Source: Acanthacorydalis orientalis
Taxonomy: Eukaryota; Arthropoda; Insecta; Megaloptera; Corydalidae
Assembly (NCBI GenBank): GCA_034766995.1
Contig: CM068318.1
Coordinates: 5,176,001-5,240,000, forward strand
Direction of reading: 5' to 3'
Length of the DNA stretch: 64,000 bases
Below are positions 49,850-61,784 of this stretch, piece by piece. Each line of letters starts with the position of its first letter. Position 1 is the stretch's first letter. A program made the position numbers and the translations under genes. The notes under the pieces are model-generated. The model was not told the DNA's origin and did not search any database. It saw only the letters and a program-made list of their open reading frames with translations.

Positions 49850-51876
49850 AAAGAAACAGTATAACCTATAACCACCTATTAATAACCTGTGTGCTATCAT
49901 TCTTATGAATTTTCAGAAAATATTGTTATGCACTTAGATGTTAGCACATTTTTTTACATGCAAATTATTTTTCAATTACTGAAAATATAAGCTGTAATTT
50001 ACCCAAAACATAAAAATGTATTCTTACACGTATTAATATGTATTTCTTTGTACATGACATGATGTACATGAGAGAGAGAGAGAGAAAAAAAGAGATGAGT
50101 AAATAAACAAATGAGGAAATAATGCAAAGTTCAATACAGAGACAAAACCGATATACAGTCGTGCGTTCAAGGTGGATGTGTCTTATACTTGAAAGCAAGT
50201 TGCGTTGGAATTATCTCATTATAGATCAATAAATGTTAACCGTTTAAACACACGAGATTTGTCAATATGAGGCCTCATTTCGGTATAAATTTCCTGTTCG
50301 TACCTCTTATACAGAGTGTAATATTAAACTGAAAGGAAATAAATGAAATTGGTAGAGGTAGCGTTGAGTGAAATCAGAACCCACGTTTATATAGGTAGGT
50401 AAAAGGAGGCGTTATGTGTGTGTGTTGGATTCCCCTTAAACGATGTGGAGAGAAAAGGGTAAATAGACAAAATTGAGGAAATTGGAATTTTGGTTCAATG
50501 GATATATTATGAAAAGAAAAGGCGAGGTACGAAATTGAATGGTGTTTATTTTTTGTGTTTCTCAATAAACAAGTCTGTTTTCAACTTGTCGTTTCAATTG
50601 AAAAGGTTCTCTCATTGTAGATGAAACGAGTTCCAATACTTCATTTTAGACGATGAACTTTTTGTTTCGTTTTTTAAGCGGATTAAAGTTTGTTACGAAA
50701 GTAACGAGCTTTGAGCATAGCAGGAAATTGTTTTGTTACATATTCATAATTTTATCTGTTTTCTTTTTTGTTGTCGTATACTGTTATTAGTATGTACATG
50801 CACACTAATACACTTCCCATTATACATTTATATGTACACGTCGAAATATATCTACACAAACACACACATATGTGTGTTAAAATACACTTTATAAGCAGAA
50901 ACTATACACGTGTTATATCTCTTACAATATGATTATTGTTTAAAGAAGTTTTTTCTCGGTTTTCATTTCACATTTATAAAGTGAAATAATATATTTTATG
51001 AACCTAAAGTTATACATATATATATTATTATTTTTTTTGAATAAAAGTTCTATAACTATCATTCTATATTTACTAGTTTTTTGTATTTTTAAAGTGTAAT
51101 ACTACGGTATGAACTTTTTTTTATTACAAATTGAATTAATCTGACTATAACTACAATTCAATCTTATTTGGAAAAAACAATGACATGTTAATAATTTATC
51201 TATTTTTTTATTCATAAATGATTTAAATTTATTATATTCGATTGTAAGATAAACTTAAAATAATTCTCTTATGACCCATCTATGAATTTAATAATAGCAT
51301 ATAAATTGGTATAAAGTTACATTATTAATTTATTTAATATAAGTATTCTAATAATACAAGTTTTTATCAGGCTGTAAGTAACGAATTGAGTAATCAATTT
51401 TATAAAAAAATCATTTTAAACTCCGTACTGAGAACCGTACACAAATATCGACTGTATTTTGTATACATTTTATGTTGAACGTTTAATTTGGAATTAATCG
51501 CCCATTTGTTTGATTATAATTATATCTCATTTTGATACAGATGTTTGTTTGGATTTCGTTTATGTTAGCTGGACTGTATTTAAATTATTTTTAAATGAAT
51601 TCAAAAAAAGTATGTACCTGGTTTTTATTACACACACATTTTAAAATTTTAATTTAATTAAATCAATACATCTTTAAACTAAACTCTTGATAAAAAAAGG
51701 AAAAATTGTAAGGAAAGTGTTTGTTTTTCCTCACTGTATTAAAATATATAGAGTGAAATATGAAATATAAATTATAATCAGCATTTCTTAAAAAAATAGC
51801 ATATGCACCTGTTATCGATAAAACAGTGTATTGTGCATAAAAATACAATCCTGAATTAGCTTTTTTTACATTTTCT

Positions 51877-51910
51877 TTAACCCTTTGAAGTCGGGTTTCG
51901 ATCTAGGAAT
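51877..51910. mobile_element. Possible piggyBac-type element end (TTAA plus CCCTTTGAAG)
   Basis: TTAA at 51877-51880 is followed by ccctttgaagtcgggtttcg, the CCC-initial form usual for piggyBac terminal repeats. I did not find the inverted partner before 52600, so the element is truncated, larger than expected, or not real. Confidence 0.3.
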
Positions 51911-53039
51911 CCATTGATATTTTCCAAAGAAAGTATAATCTCAGAGTGCTGTCTTTTGGATGATGCATTAAAGATCCCTAATCTCTTTCTAATGAGACTA
52001 AATTTATAACTCTTTCTTTCATTTGAAAAAAATACGGTTGTTCAAAAATCAGAAAAATCATAGTTTTTCATTTGAAAACCTATGAAAATTGTAAACTTGA
52101 AAATTGGGTTGAATAATTTTTAAAAAGAAAAAATTCATCAATGGAAGAAAGCGTATAAAAAAATTTGAGATTCTATGTCCAGGTACAAGATGTGACCGAT
52201 GTGAAAACTGTTTTGTGCACATTTGATGGTTTCAAAATTTTTCATACACAACAGTAATATTATTTCTGCAAATTTTTAATTTTAATCAACTTTTCCTGTT
52301 CCAATTGCATGTTTCCAATCAAAACATTCATGTTTCCCTGTATGTAATCAATCATTTTCCACGACATATCAGATAGAAATTTCTAATGGCTAATATAAAA
52401 TAACATATTTTTTCTTGTAACCGACAAATTTGCAATTTTTATTTTGTTTGTGATAAAAGAATATCCAATTAATCGAAAACTGTTAAAAATTTAAGCACTC
52501 TTTCTTCTACCCGGATCCAAACGATTAAGATCACTTTCAAGAACTAACTGTCATGTACAGAGTTTCTGGAATAAAAATAACCGTACGTTTGAAAAAAAAA
52601 TGTGGCGGTACTTTTGTTTTAAATAGAAACGTTTGAAATGTATGACCGTTTTTTTCCTCTTTTTAGAAACTTATTTAAGTTTTTAGAGTTACTTCTCAGC
52701 TGTAGTGCAGTAACTTTAACAATTATTACTCGAGTAACACTGTGCATTCGTACACCAAGCTACCGGTGTATTTAAAATTTTTAATTAAGCAAGCCGTAGC
52801 GAGAATAACTGTTTACATAAACTCTCCTCCGTCATTTAATTTTATTGCTGAAATAATATGTAAATTTCGTAACTTTACACGATAATTAATAATTCATCTT
52901 TAATCGCTATTAAGAAATGAGACACCTTAAAAGCGTCGAAACATCATCGCGATAAACGAAAACACAATTACAGTTTAATACCATACGGTACAACTGGGAA
53001 ATACAAGTGCAGATGTAGCACGGAGCAAAGGAATGCGAT
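51911..53039. other. AT-rich presumed intron, possibly old transposon interior
   Basis: Non-repetitive AT-rich sequence to the right of the possible piggyBac end. No frame or terminal repeat recognised. Confidence 0.4.
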
Positions 53040-53270
53040 TCCGTAACATTGGCGAGAGCGCGCTGCGCTATATCTTGATTCCGCATGGGTGTTGGTATAA
53101 TTGACGACGTATAGTTAGGTGAAACAGCTGGGACGCGTTCATCAAAGAGGACCTCTGGGACCGTTGCCTTGCCGCGCCGGCGCCTTCGTACACGCCCCGA
53201 ATCTCAATGAGACCAGGTCCTTTGAGAACGTCGCGAAACCGACGCCGCCGAACCAACACTGTTCACACAC
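53040..53270. other. Most GC-rich island in the window
   Basis: Dense in CpG (ccttgccgcgccggcgcctt near 53167 and gaaaccgacgccgccgaacc near 53233). Open on both strands: a 105-codon plus frame (53119-53436) and a 63-codon minus frame (53068-53259). The plus reading runs into the CA/TA microsatellite, and neither reading is a known protein. No clear splice sites. The contrast with the flanks suggests a functional non-coding element or a short exon I cannot identify. Confidence 0.4.
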
Positions 53271-53313
53271 ACACACTCATACATATATATATATACATAC
53301 ATACACATATACG

Positions 53314-53353
<40 letters not shown>

Positions 53354-53377
53354 TATACAGAGCACACACACACACAT
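53266..53377. repeat. (CA)n-(TA)n-(CA)n compound microsatellite
   Basis: ACAC/CATA units, two (TA)n blocks split by TATG, then ACAC repeats. The order is roughly symmetric about the TA core. Confidence 0.93.
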
Positions 53378-53459
53378 ACACACATTTGCCTCGTTCGACC
53401 GACATTGGTGTGGTTATAAACACCCCGTCCCCATAGTCTTGCCAAAATTTGCGGTTGAA

Positions 53460-55426
53460 ACTTTACTAGGTCATCTATCGATCTGTTGTATTTTGTATCG
53501 ATTGCTAATAATCGTATTTAATACCGAAATATATACTAACAGGTTCGGTTCACTCTATATATGTTTTTTGCAGGAAATATAACAGCGCAGTGTATAATTT
53601 TTTTCCTCTCTGTTACATTGATAAATATATCAGAAAATTAAACACGGTCTCGTGCTGTATTTCATTTATAATCTGTGTTCAAATCGATTTGATGTATAAT
53701 TCGAATGAAATCGGCGACATTCTTCACTTATTAAACATTTTAATGTATGAATGAATGAATATATTTATTTGTATCCGAGGCACATAATGACATATTACAA
53801 AGGTGGTTTGTGTTATTTTACATGTGCTTATTTTTATAATACAGTTTTGCAATTTAAATAGTAGTAATGGTTAGTTTGAATACTAAGATAATAGTTTAAA
53901 AAAAATTATATACATATTGAACATTTTGACCAGGAATAATGAAATGTTTTGTGAATAGTGAAAACTCATTTATGAAAATATATATGTATTAGTTTTCATA
54001 ACACATTTATGAAAACTATAGAGTTATATAAATATAAATGACATAACTTAAAATTCTGATATACAGATACGAAACAAATTACAATAATTGAACACATTTT
54101 CATACCACTTTAATTTAAAACTGTCTTTTTTATTATTAATTGATCAAAGTATTGCCATCTTATCGGCTTAGAAATATTCGTGACAATTCATTAACTTTTT
54201 AACAAAGAAGCTAAGAAATTGATGAAATATTCAAGATGTTTTTTTCATTTCAAAACTATCTGTTAGACTTTAATCCATTCTGTCACATTGTCATATATAG
54301 TAGTAAGAAAATGTTTAAAAAACTCAGACTTGTTTCAATTTTTGTATGCGTATTTTATAGAAAGAGAAACATTTATGTAAATTTCCATCACGATTCCCTG
54401 TACCGTTTTAGAGAAAATAATTATAATTCATCGAAACTCTACTCATTTCACAGACAAACTGTAAAAACATCAATGATAGCTGATAAAAAAAGTATCATGA
54501 TTTGTATAAGTCGTCTGACTCACTCTTTCTCTTTTTTACACTTTCTTGGTATTATCGTCTAACTCATTTCTCATACAACGTTCAAGACTGTCATCTTAGA
54601 AAAGACGATTGCTCTATGTTACAATGCTGTCACGTTTACATCCCGAGAAATATGTTGATACAATTAATAAGATAAAATAGTTGTGATTTAAATAAATATA
54701 ATACATTTTTACACTTTCTATTTATTTTTAAAAAGCATTTATTAATTAGTATCAACAAATAAATTCAATTAAATTCAAATATCTCTATTTCAAGTTGAAA
54801 TCCTGGTATTATCACATCCAAATGTACAGTCATGATAAGTAATAATATTAATAAATATATGTAGAATGATGATCATAGAATAAAATAATTTCTAACCTCA
54901 AGTTTAGGGTACTAGATGTCATACATCAGTATAACATCTTATAATATTGAAAAATAAAAAAAAATGTATACATAAATGTTCTGTTCTAGATTCTATTGCC
55001 TGATATTGTTTTTCCGACACGTGCTTAAGAATCAATTTCTTAATGATTTCGTTTATTTTGATCGATTTAAAATAGAATGTACTTTGATCGAGATAAAAAA
55101 AATATTTAAATGTTTCGTTTTAATTGAAAATGAAAGTAGTTTTCTATAAATCAAATAAAACTATTTTAGAAAAAATCATAGTATTGAAACATACACAAAA
55201 GTGTAAACCTATTATAAAATATGGAAAAAGACATTTTCAGTAGAGTAACAGTTTGTTCACAAAAGTGAACTGAAACAAAGATATCCACTCATATAATTGT
55301 TTTTAATAAAAATGTTGAATTTTTTTTATTTAATGAAAGGGAGAGTGCAAGTAATTTAGTTTATATAAACAAAATATTGTACAGGAGTTTCAAAAAATTA
55401 TATAGTTTATTCATGTATTTAAATAA
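53460..55426. other. AT-rich presumed intron, no gene seen
   Basis: A 108-codon plus frame at 54236-54562 is Phe/Ser/Tyr-rich and has no domain I recognise. It is likely chance in AT-rich DNA. Nothing else seen. Confidence 0.4.
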
Positions 55427-55430
55427 TTAA

Positions 55431-55656
55431 CTTTTTGCACTCCAAGCAATTAGGCCATAGAGTAGATCAGAAGTTTGTATACTATGAATTAGGATAAGAG
55501 TATGATAAACATAGAAAAGTATAAACACCTGATGACATTGATGGACGAATGCTTATCAAAGTTGTAAATGATAAAATGTGGGCAATGTCACTGGTCGTAA
55601 GAGTAGAAAACCTTTAAGTGCCTGGACAATAGAGCTGATCTTGTGAGTGCAAAGGA
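55431..55656. mobile_element. TTAA-flanked piggyBac-type MITE, 226 bp
   Basis: TTAA occurs at 55427-55430 and 55657-55660. The left end CTTTTTGCACTCCAAG and the reverse complement of the right end TCCTTTGCACTCACAAG share TTTGCACTC-AAG. Known: piggyBac MITEs are short, duplicate TTAA and often begin CCCTTTGC or a close variant. The interior has no coding frame. Confidence 0.6.
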
Positions 55657-56637
55657 TTAATAAACAAAATATATGTGAATTCATATTAAAATTTGATAAC
55701 TATAAAAGTTAAATGAAATTTAGATAGAATATTTACAAAATTTGAACAATCCGATAATAGATTCTTACCTTTATCTCATTACTCGGATACAATGGAATCT
55801 TTCACACCAAAAAAAAAACTCTAACACAAAATGTCAATACGACACCAATATTCACCAAGTAATCGAAAAAAAAGTATAATATGTTGATTAAAAAAAATAA
55901 CACAAGAACCGATTACTTAAAAACATGGCCGAAGTTTTTCACAGTTCACAGAACAACTATGAATTTTTCTTCAAAAAAAAAACGCGATAGAAACAGCTTT
56001 TAATGCACTTATAACTAGTGCACTTCGATCTTCATTTGTCGTAGAATGTATAATCGCTAATTTGATGAATAATAACGAACTGTTCTTCACTAATTTTATT
56101 AATTATTTGCGATAAATCAACTGACAGTACTCTCGACCTCTACTCACCCCTCGATACCCGTCTACTCTGAAACAAATACAATGCATCACGTACAGATACC
56201 GCAGCACATACGCCAACTAGATCAAATATTTTATAATATAAACCAGCTTCAAGGTATATTAATATCGGACAATTTATTTTCTCAAACAAGTGTACGATTG
56301 ATAATTTATTTTATATATAACACGTTATGAGAATAACTCTGAAGTGTTAGAAAAAATGCATCTATTGTTTTACTGAAATTTTAAAATAGTTAGTCATTAA
56401 AAGTGTTAAAAAAAAAACAAATATTCGTGTATTAAATCTACATGACAAAGAAAGAGATAGATATATATTTCTTCATCATTTAATTCAAGACAGTATAGGA
56501 CAGAAGTAGGAAGAATTCATTGTCCTGATAGAGGGGTGTACGCATGGAATGATACAACTATTTGATCACTAAATAGTAATTAAGAAAAATGAAATGTTAT
56601 CACTAATGAAATATTTTTAAATGACAATACCGTACAG

Positions 56638-56647
56638 ACACACACAC

Positions 56648-56721
<74 letters not shown>
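56638..56721. repeat. (CA)n-(TA)n compound microsatellite
   Basis: A short ACAC run followed by about 71 bp of pure TA. Confidence 0.97.
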
Positions 56722-56723
<2 letters not shown>

Positions 56724-57187
56724 GTAGTGGATTACAACTAAAACTTTATTTCGTGTACAAGATTGAATTAACAAGAATGGAGATTACAAGGATTTATAAT
56801 TTACAAAGACGTTAGAATGTATTCATACATTAACTGAACCACCACAAAAGTGTTCGTCCACTTCAGTTTTCTTGCTGTGAAATGTTGAAATCTTGACGAA
56901 AAGTAAAGATTTAATATTTAACAAGTAAGTATAAAAAATAAATATTTCAATATTTAGATCAGTTTGTTTTTTGATGTAGAGAAGAAACGCTTCTGTGCTT
57001 TCTAGCGGATCGAACTTTCGAGAACTACGATCAGAGAGATACATTTTTGCGTTTTTCATTGTGTAAAAACATTTTTTAATGGTTTTTGTTCTGATTAAGG
57101 TGTTGATTATTGATTTTTTAGTTATATATACTCAGGATCATGTAGATATGGTCAAGATATATTCATGTAATAGTTCTGACGTCAGAG

Positions 57188-57189
<2 letters not shown>

Positions 57190-57232
<43 letters not shown>

Positions 57233-57253
57233 TATACGTATATAGATAGGTAG

Positions 57254-57286
<33 letters not shown>

Positions 57287-57315
57287 TAGATATAGATGGA
57301 TAGATAGATATAGAG
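57190..57315. repeat. (TA)n, (TAGA)n and (GA)n compound microsatellite
   Basis: TA tract, TATAGATAGGTAGATA units, about ten GA units, then GATA/GATAGATA steps. Confidence 0.93.
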
Positions 57316-57956
57316 ATAATTTGTTGATTATAAATTTAATTAAATCGTTATATTTATTTGTTTATAAATTAAGCGTCCGAAGCTGTTATTTGTTCTAAAC
57401 TGGCAAGAGACCAAGTTCTATATATCTGAAGCTCTTCAGTCCAATGACCTCCCCATTTTCCTAATACCACCACGACTAAAACTCAAACAATACTGAGATA
57501 TGAGTATTCGATTCCTGTGCCCAAAGCTGAGTCTGCGAAAGCACTGAGTAGCAGTAGTGTGGTCTACTCATCTGTTGATTGCTAATATCTGACCATCCTT
57601 GACTGTAAAGTTAACCATACTTGTCAGATACATAATACTGAACTGATATATAATGATATGATCGTATCCTCATATCTGAAATGTTTCGGTCCAGTGACAT
57701 CCCACAATTCTGATTAAACCGACAGTAGCTCTAAAAATCACCGAAAACATCTCAATTAAAGAATCGTGAATCATATAACCTTGTATTTTACATATTTTTC
57801 TTAATAATAAAAATCCATATTTCTCGTCACTTTATCCGCATCAAGCTAATGTTGTGTATAAGGAAATTTTCATAATTGATAGGTTTTAAATTTAATTCGT
57901 TAAATTTCGTTCTTAGATATTTTTTATGTTTAATTATATTATGTTGTAAAAACAAA

Positions 57957-57965
57957 TATATATAT

Positions 57966-58012
<47 letters not shown>

Positions 58013-58035
58013 TTGTATGGTATGTATGTATGTAT
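57957..58035. repeat. (TA)n then (TATG)n compound microsatellite
   Basis: TA run passes into TATGTATGTTTGTATGGTATGTATGTATG. Confidence 0.95.
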
Positions 58036-58315
58036 CAGAAAGAGATCGATTTATAGAGGACAGGTTATAATAGAAATATTTTTATATATTTTTTTGAAAT
58101 AAATACAATCTTAGAACTTTTTGAGCAAATATCGTACGAACATTTATCATTGATAACAGTTTGAAGTCTCTTTCTCGTGGATTTTACTAGGTTATTCACC
58201 GTTTGTAATATCGTGTAATTTCAGTTCTCAAACAGTTCAGCCTTTAAATCCTGTTTACTTGAAACACTATGGTTTCGTATTTTCAGCTTTAATCGCACAC
58301 ACAGATGTTCTATGA

Positions 58316-58400
58316 CAGGGCTTCACAAAGTGCGGCCCGCAGGACATTTGCAGCCTATTAGCATCTTGTATGCAATCCAAACCCGAACTCGATTTTGACA
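58316..58400 (+). mobile_element. Possible solitary hAT element end
   Basis: cagggcttcacaaagtgcgg then cccgcaggacatttgcagcc resembles the CAGGGG-TCCCCAAAGTGCGGCCCGCGGG ends of many hAT elements, and is a sharp local GC-rich patch. I found no inverted partner or 8-bp duplication nearby, so the rest of the element is missing or beyond recognition. Confidence 0.4.
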
Positions 58401-59574
58401 CGTGTACATAAAGGAAATAATTATGTTTTAGAAATCAGCAGGAGATGTTAACTTGTTTAAATAGGAAAAATATATTCGACGTTTCCTGTTAAACTTTATC
58501 GAGTGTATGATATTGTATCAAATATTAAATTGTTTATACAAATATATTCTTGTTAATTATATCAGATTTTATTATTTTTTATAAGTAAGTTGTGTAATAT
58601 ATCTCACTTAATTTATATACTACCAACGTTTTAGTTAAATAGGTTCGATTGATACACAGAACTAATATTGAATTAAACAGTTCGTGTTTAATTATCGATT
58701 GAAAAATGTATTTCTCTCTACTTTAAAACTAACATATTTTGAAAATTTTCACAGGTCATTTGATGGATTAATTGGTAATTAAACACTGTAATCGCATACC
58801 TATATCATTTTCCATGAATCAATTACACTTTAACATAAAAGTGCACTCCTGTTTGTCTATAATGTTATTTTCGCTATTATGCAGTAATTTAGTAGCCGAA
58901 ATAAATAATCGCGCGTAATAAATATCCAAAACAGATGCGTTAAAGTGCTTTTATTTGCTAGTATAAATCAATTGCTTCGATACAAAAGAATTTCGTATGC
59001 TTTGTTTACGTCCAATTTAGATAATGTCTACCGATTGAATTGAAAGATCGTTACTAAGAAATACTGCATCATTTGTTAACATGTGTATAGTAGTTTTTTT
59101 TTTGAAAAAAGAGAGGCAGACGTTTGATTGAACATCTTTTATGTTTGACTTCTGAGATGCAAATTTGAAAATTGGTGTATTTTATTTATTCAGTAGATAT
59201 CTTGTTTTGTGTATATATTCTTAACAGAATAAAATAAAATTTATTAAAGTTTTAATAAACGATTTAAATAAAATAAATATATTGTACCTCCTTGAATATT
59301 TATTTAACAAAATGATTAACTAAAAAAATACGTATTTACATTGAGAAATAAAAAATCTCATACATCAAACTTATATAATTATTAATGATTTTAAGATTTT
59401 ACAAAAAATAATTATATGATAACTTTTAAAGAACGAACGAGCTGATTTTTATTTCTAATGATTATTTTTTAACATTTTTATTTGAGTTTTTGTTAGTTTC
59501 CTGTCATCAATTTGATCTGATATTTTTTCTAATGAAAAATCATTAAAAATTTGAAAAAAATTCAACCTCTAACC
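58401..59574. other. AT-rich presumed intron, no gene seen
   Basis: No open frame, terminal repeat or long microsatellite recognised. Confidence 0.5.
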
Positions 59575-59979
59575 CCTTCAGTTGATCGATATAAACTAAA
59601 AAAGGACATCCACGAGTTTCTTCATCTTCAAGGCTCTCGTCTCCAGCACGAAATTTTTGTAATCACCATCGCATAGTACGTTCCTTAACAGTACTCACAT
59701 CAAAAGCATCGGTTAGTTTAAGAGCAGTTTTTGTTACTTTACCACCCGTTTTCAACTCAAACAAAAAATTTCTCTTATTTGCTTTTTTCCATGTTTAATT
59801 CAATAGCTCACTTTGAAGCGAAATTAATAATAAAACCAAAGTCAATGTTCCCAAAATATAGACCTAAAAATGTACTTTAAAATGATGTTAACATGAACGC
59901 GATGAAATGACAATTTCACTGAAAAAAAATAGTCAGAATACAGAAAACAAATACCGTAATCATTTTCCTACCAGCCTAA
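59575..59979 (-). mobile_element. 5' part of a mariner element (terminal repeat, leader and transposase N-terminus)
   Basis: Seen on the minus strand: the element starts TTAGGCTGGTAGGAAAATGA at 59979, with TA just outside (59980-59981), then has about 185 bp of leader, then the transposase start near 59792. The same terminal repeat sequence makes up the ends of the MITE at 60912, and the leader matches 6680-6819. The element runs out near 59575 without a second end, so the 3' part is lost or too diverged. Confidence 0.72.
59600..59792 (-). pseudogene. Mariner (SETMAR-type) transposase N-terminal helix-turn-helix fragment
   Basis: Seen: ATG at 59792-59790 opens GAAAAAAGCA, where one extra A in the run shifts the frame. 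In the shifted frame it reads KANKRNFLFELKTGGKVTKT, then ALKLTDAFDVSTVKERTMRW, then WLQKFRAGDESLEDEETRGC-P. Known: the mariner N-terminal DNA-binding region has the pattern R-x-IFLYEFKLG-x-A-x2-T-x-RNI-x2-A-FG-x-TV-NERT-x-Q-WF-KF-x-GD-SLEDEERSGRP, a nearly residue-by-residue match. Inferred: pseudogene, broken by the homopolymer frameshift and missing the catalytic domain. NERT appears as KERT and SGRP as RGCP. Confidence 0.85.
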
Positions 59980-60911
59980 TAATTACGTATCGTAAAATGG
60001 AGAAGAAAAAAATATAAATCCGTACACGGTTCGACTGATTCGTTGTATTTTTATCACAACCTGGTCCATTCACTCACATACAAATATATATAAAACAGAG
60101 AAGGACTGGTATCTAATCATAGGTTCTATTTCACGCGCCTAAAAAGTTATATGAACCGATAATCTCAACGTAAAACGTATAAGATAACAGTGTATGAATA
60201 CGTATTACTATTTACCGCAGCGTAACATGCGATTAAGATAGGCTTTATGCGTTTTATGGCAACGCCAAGTTTCGTGATAATGTCCTTGCGTGACAATAAA
60301 AGAAATCTTAAACGAAAATACAAAGTAAAGTGTAGATAGTAGATAAGCTGGCCTTACCCCTAAACCGTTGGATTTATGTACTCGAGCATGACTCCGTTTT
60401 TTTTTCTTTTGTATTTTATATCCTTCCACACTTAATCATCAGGATATTATTTAAATTCCCACGAGGATAATTTATCATATCTCAGTATAAAAATATCCCT
60501 GTGATGTTTGAGTTAATAAGACTCTCTGTTCCCGTTTTCTAGAGTAACGGAAAGGTAAACAAAAGTATATTTCGAACGCGTGCAAGTGTGAAATTAAATT
60601 TAATTAAAAATAGTTTCATATTAAAGTATTTTTTGAAAGTTCGCATGCATTTTCAAACTACCTTTATAATAATTAAAATTCTTTTTCAGAATTATCTTGC
60701 ATTGTAAAAACACCTCTCACTCATATTTTAATTTAAAATTAAAAAAAAAATGTTTTAAAGTTTGTAACGACCATTTCAGATTTTAATATGAATTACTAGT
60801 TTTGTTTTTATTAGAAAATGTCTGCAAATCTACATATTAAGGAACTGGAATACTTAATTTAAACATTCAAATAAACAATATAATATTTTATTAGAACTAA
60901 ACATTAAATTA

Positions 60912-60991
60912 TTAGGTCGGTAGGAAAATACTTGCGGTTTATGACCTTTAAATTCATATACATTAGCGCAATGATTTTCCTATCGACCTAA
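60912..60991. mobile_element. 80-bp palindromic mariner-type MITE
   Basis: Starts TTAGGTCGGTAGGAAAATAC then TTGCGG; the reverse complement of its right end is TTAGGTCGATAGGAAAATCA then TTGCGC. The inverted repeats of about 26 bp leave only about 28 bp between them. TA flanks it on both sides (60910-60911, 60992-60993). The ends match the terminal repeat of the mariner at 59575-59979, only about 0.9 kb away, so it is a minimal end-to-end derivative of that family. Confidence 0.8.
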
Positions 60992-61750
60992 TATTAAACT
61001 TTTCCCCTTTTTTTGTTGATATAAAAAATTTTTTGAACCGATTTACAATCATACTAATATTGAATTGATATTAAATTATTTTATAAAATTATTAAATTTT
61101 TAAAATTTAATCAATGTTGAGATAAATCAGTAAAATAAAAATAATGCTTAACCATAATTCTTCACCAACCGAATAAAAAAACTTGTTACATATTAACAGA
61201 CATTTATTGGTAACGGTGACAGTTATGTTGGACAAATAAATATACCATTTGAAATATTAAATTCTAAGCTCTATTTCAGTTTTATTTCATTCCAAAATAT
61301 CATATCATTCAAGAGTAATGAGCTCTCGTACAGAACTTTTCAACCGTACCTCATAAAAATATACTAAACGTAATTCAGTGTGCTAATTCAAACGAGTGAA
61401 AGATATTTTTTTATATAAGACTGTTCAATCCATATTCGTTTCAATCGCACAGGTGATATTTTCTGAAACAGTGATTCGTGTCATTATTTTTCAATATTGA
61501 CAGAATTAAAATATTTTCAAGTTTTATCCTATTATTTAAATAACGATGAATCAAAAAAAAATATAAAATTAAACATTTTTGGTGAAAGAAATTTTATTAA
61601 AGAAGAAATAAATCTTTTTTTTAATTTTTAAACTGTTTTATCCTATTTTTGACAAAATGAGATATTTTTTTAAACAACAAATATTTTGTATAAATGTAAT
61701 TTTACACATCAAAAACATTGAAATAAATGATGTTGAATAATATACATTTC

Positions 61751-61784
<34 letters not shown>

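Larger units (their letters stand above)
48218..51876. other. AT-rich presumed intron, no gene seen
   Basis: Contains (TA)n tracts at 49584-49633 and 49785-49849 and a short (GA)n at about 50070-50086. Open frames at 49965-50198, 50374-50565 and 51663-51848 (all minus) are unrecognised and of noise-like composition. Confidence 0.45.
55661..58315. other. AT-rich presumed intron, no gene seen
   Basis: Contains microsatellites at 56638-56721, 57190-57315 and 57957-58035. At 57420-57500 and 57670-57755 two similar stretches occur (tatctgaagctcttcagtcc and tatctgaaatgtttcggtcc, each followed by a-tgac-tcc), a diverged direct duplication. No gene recognised. Confidence 0.45.

Noticed and set aside
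53119..53436. 105-codon plus-strand frame as a secreted or Arg-rich protein
   Set aside because: The second half is translation of CA/TA microsatellite and the first half matches nothing I know.
53572..53640. Possible exon after tttttgcag
   Set aside because: Short frame closing in about 22 codons, AT-rich, no donor and no similarity.
54236..54562. 108-codon plus-strand frame
   Set aside because: Phe/Ser/Tyr/Lys-rich composition typical of AT-rich noise, with no motif or splice sites.
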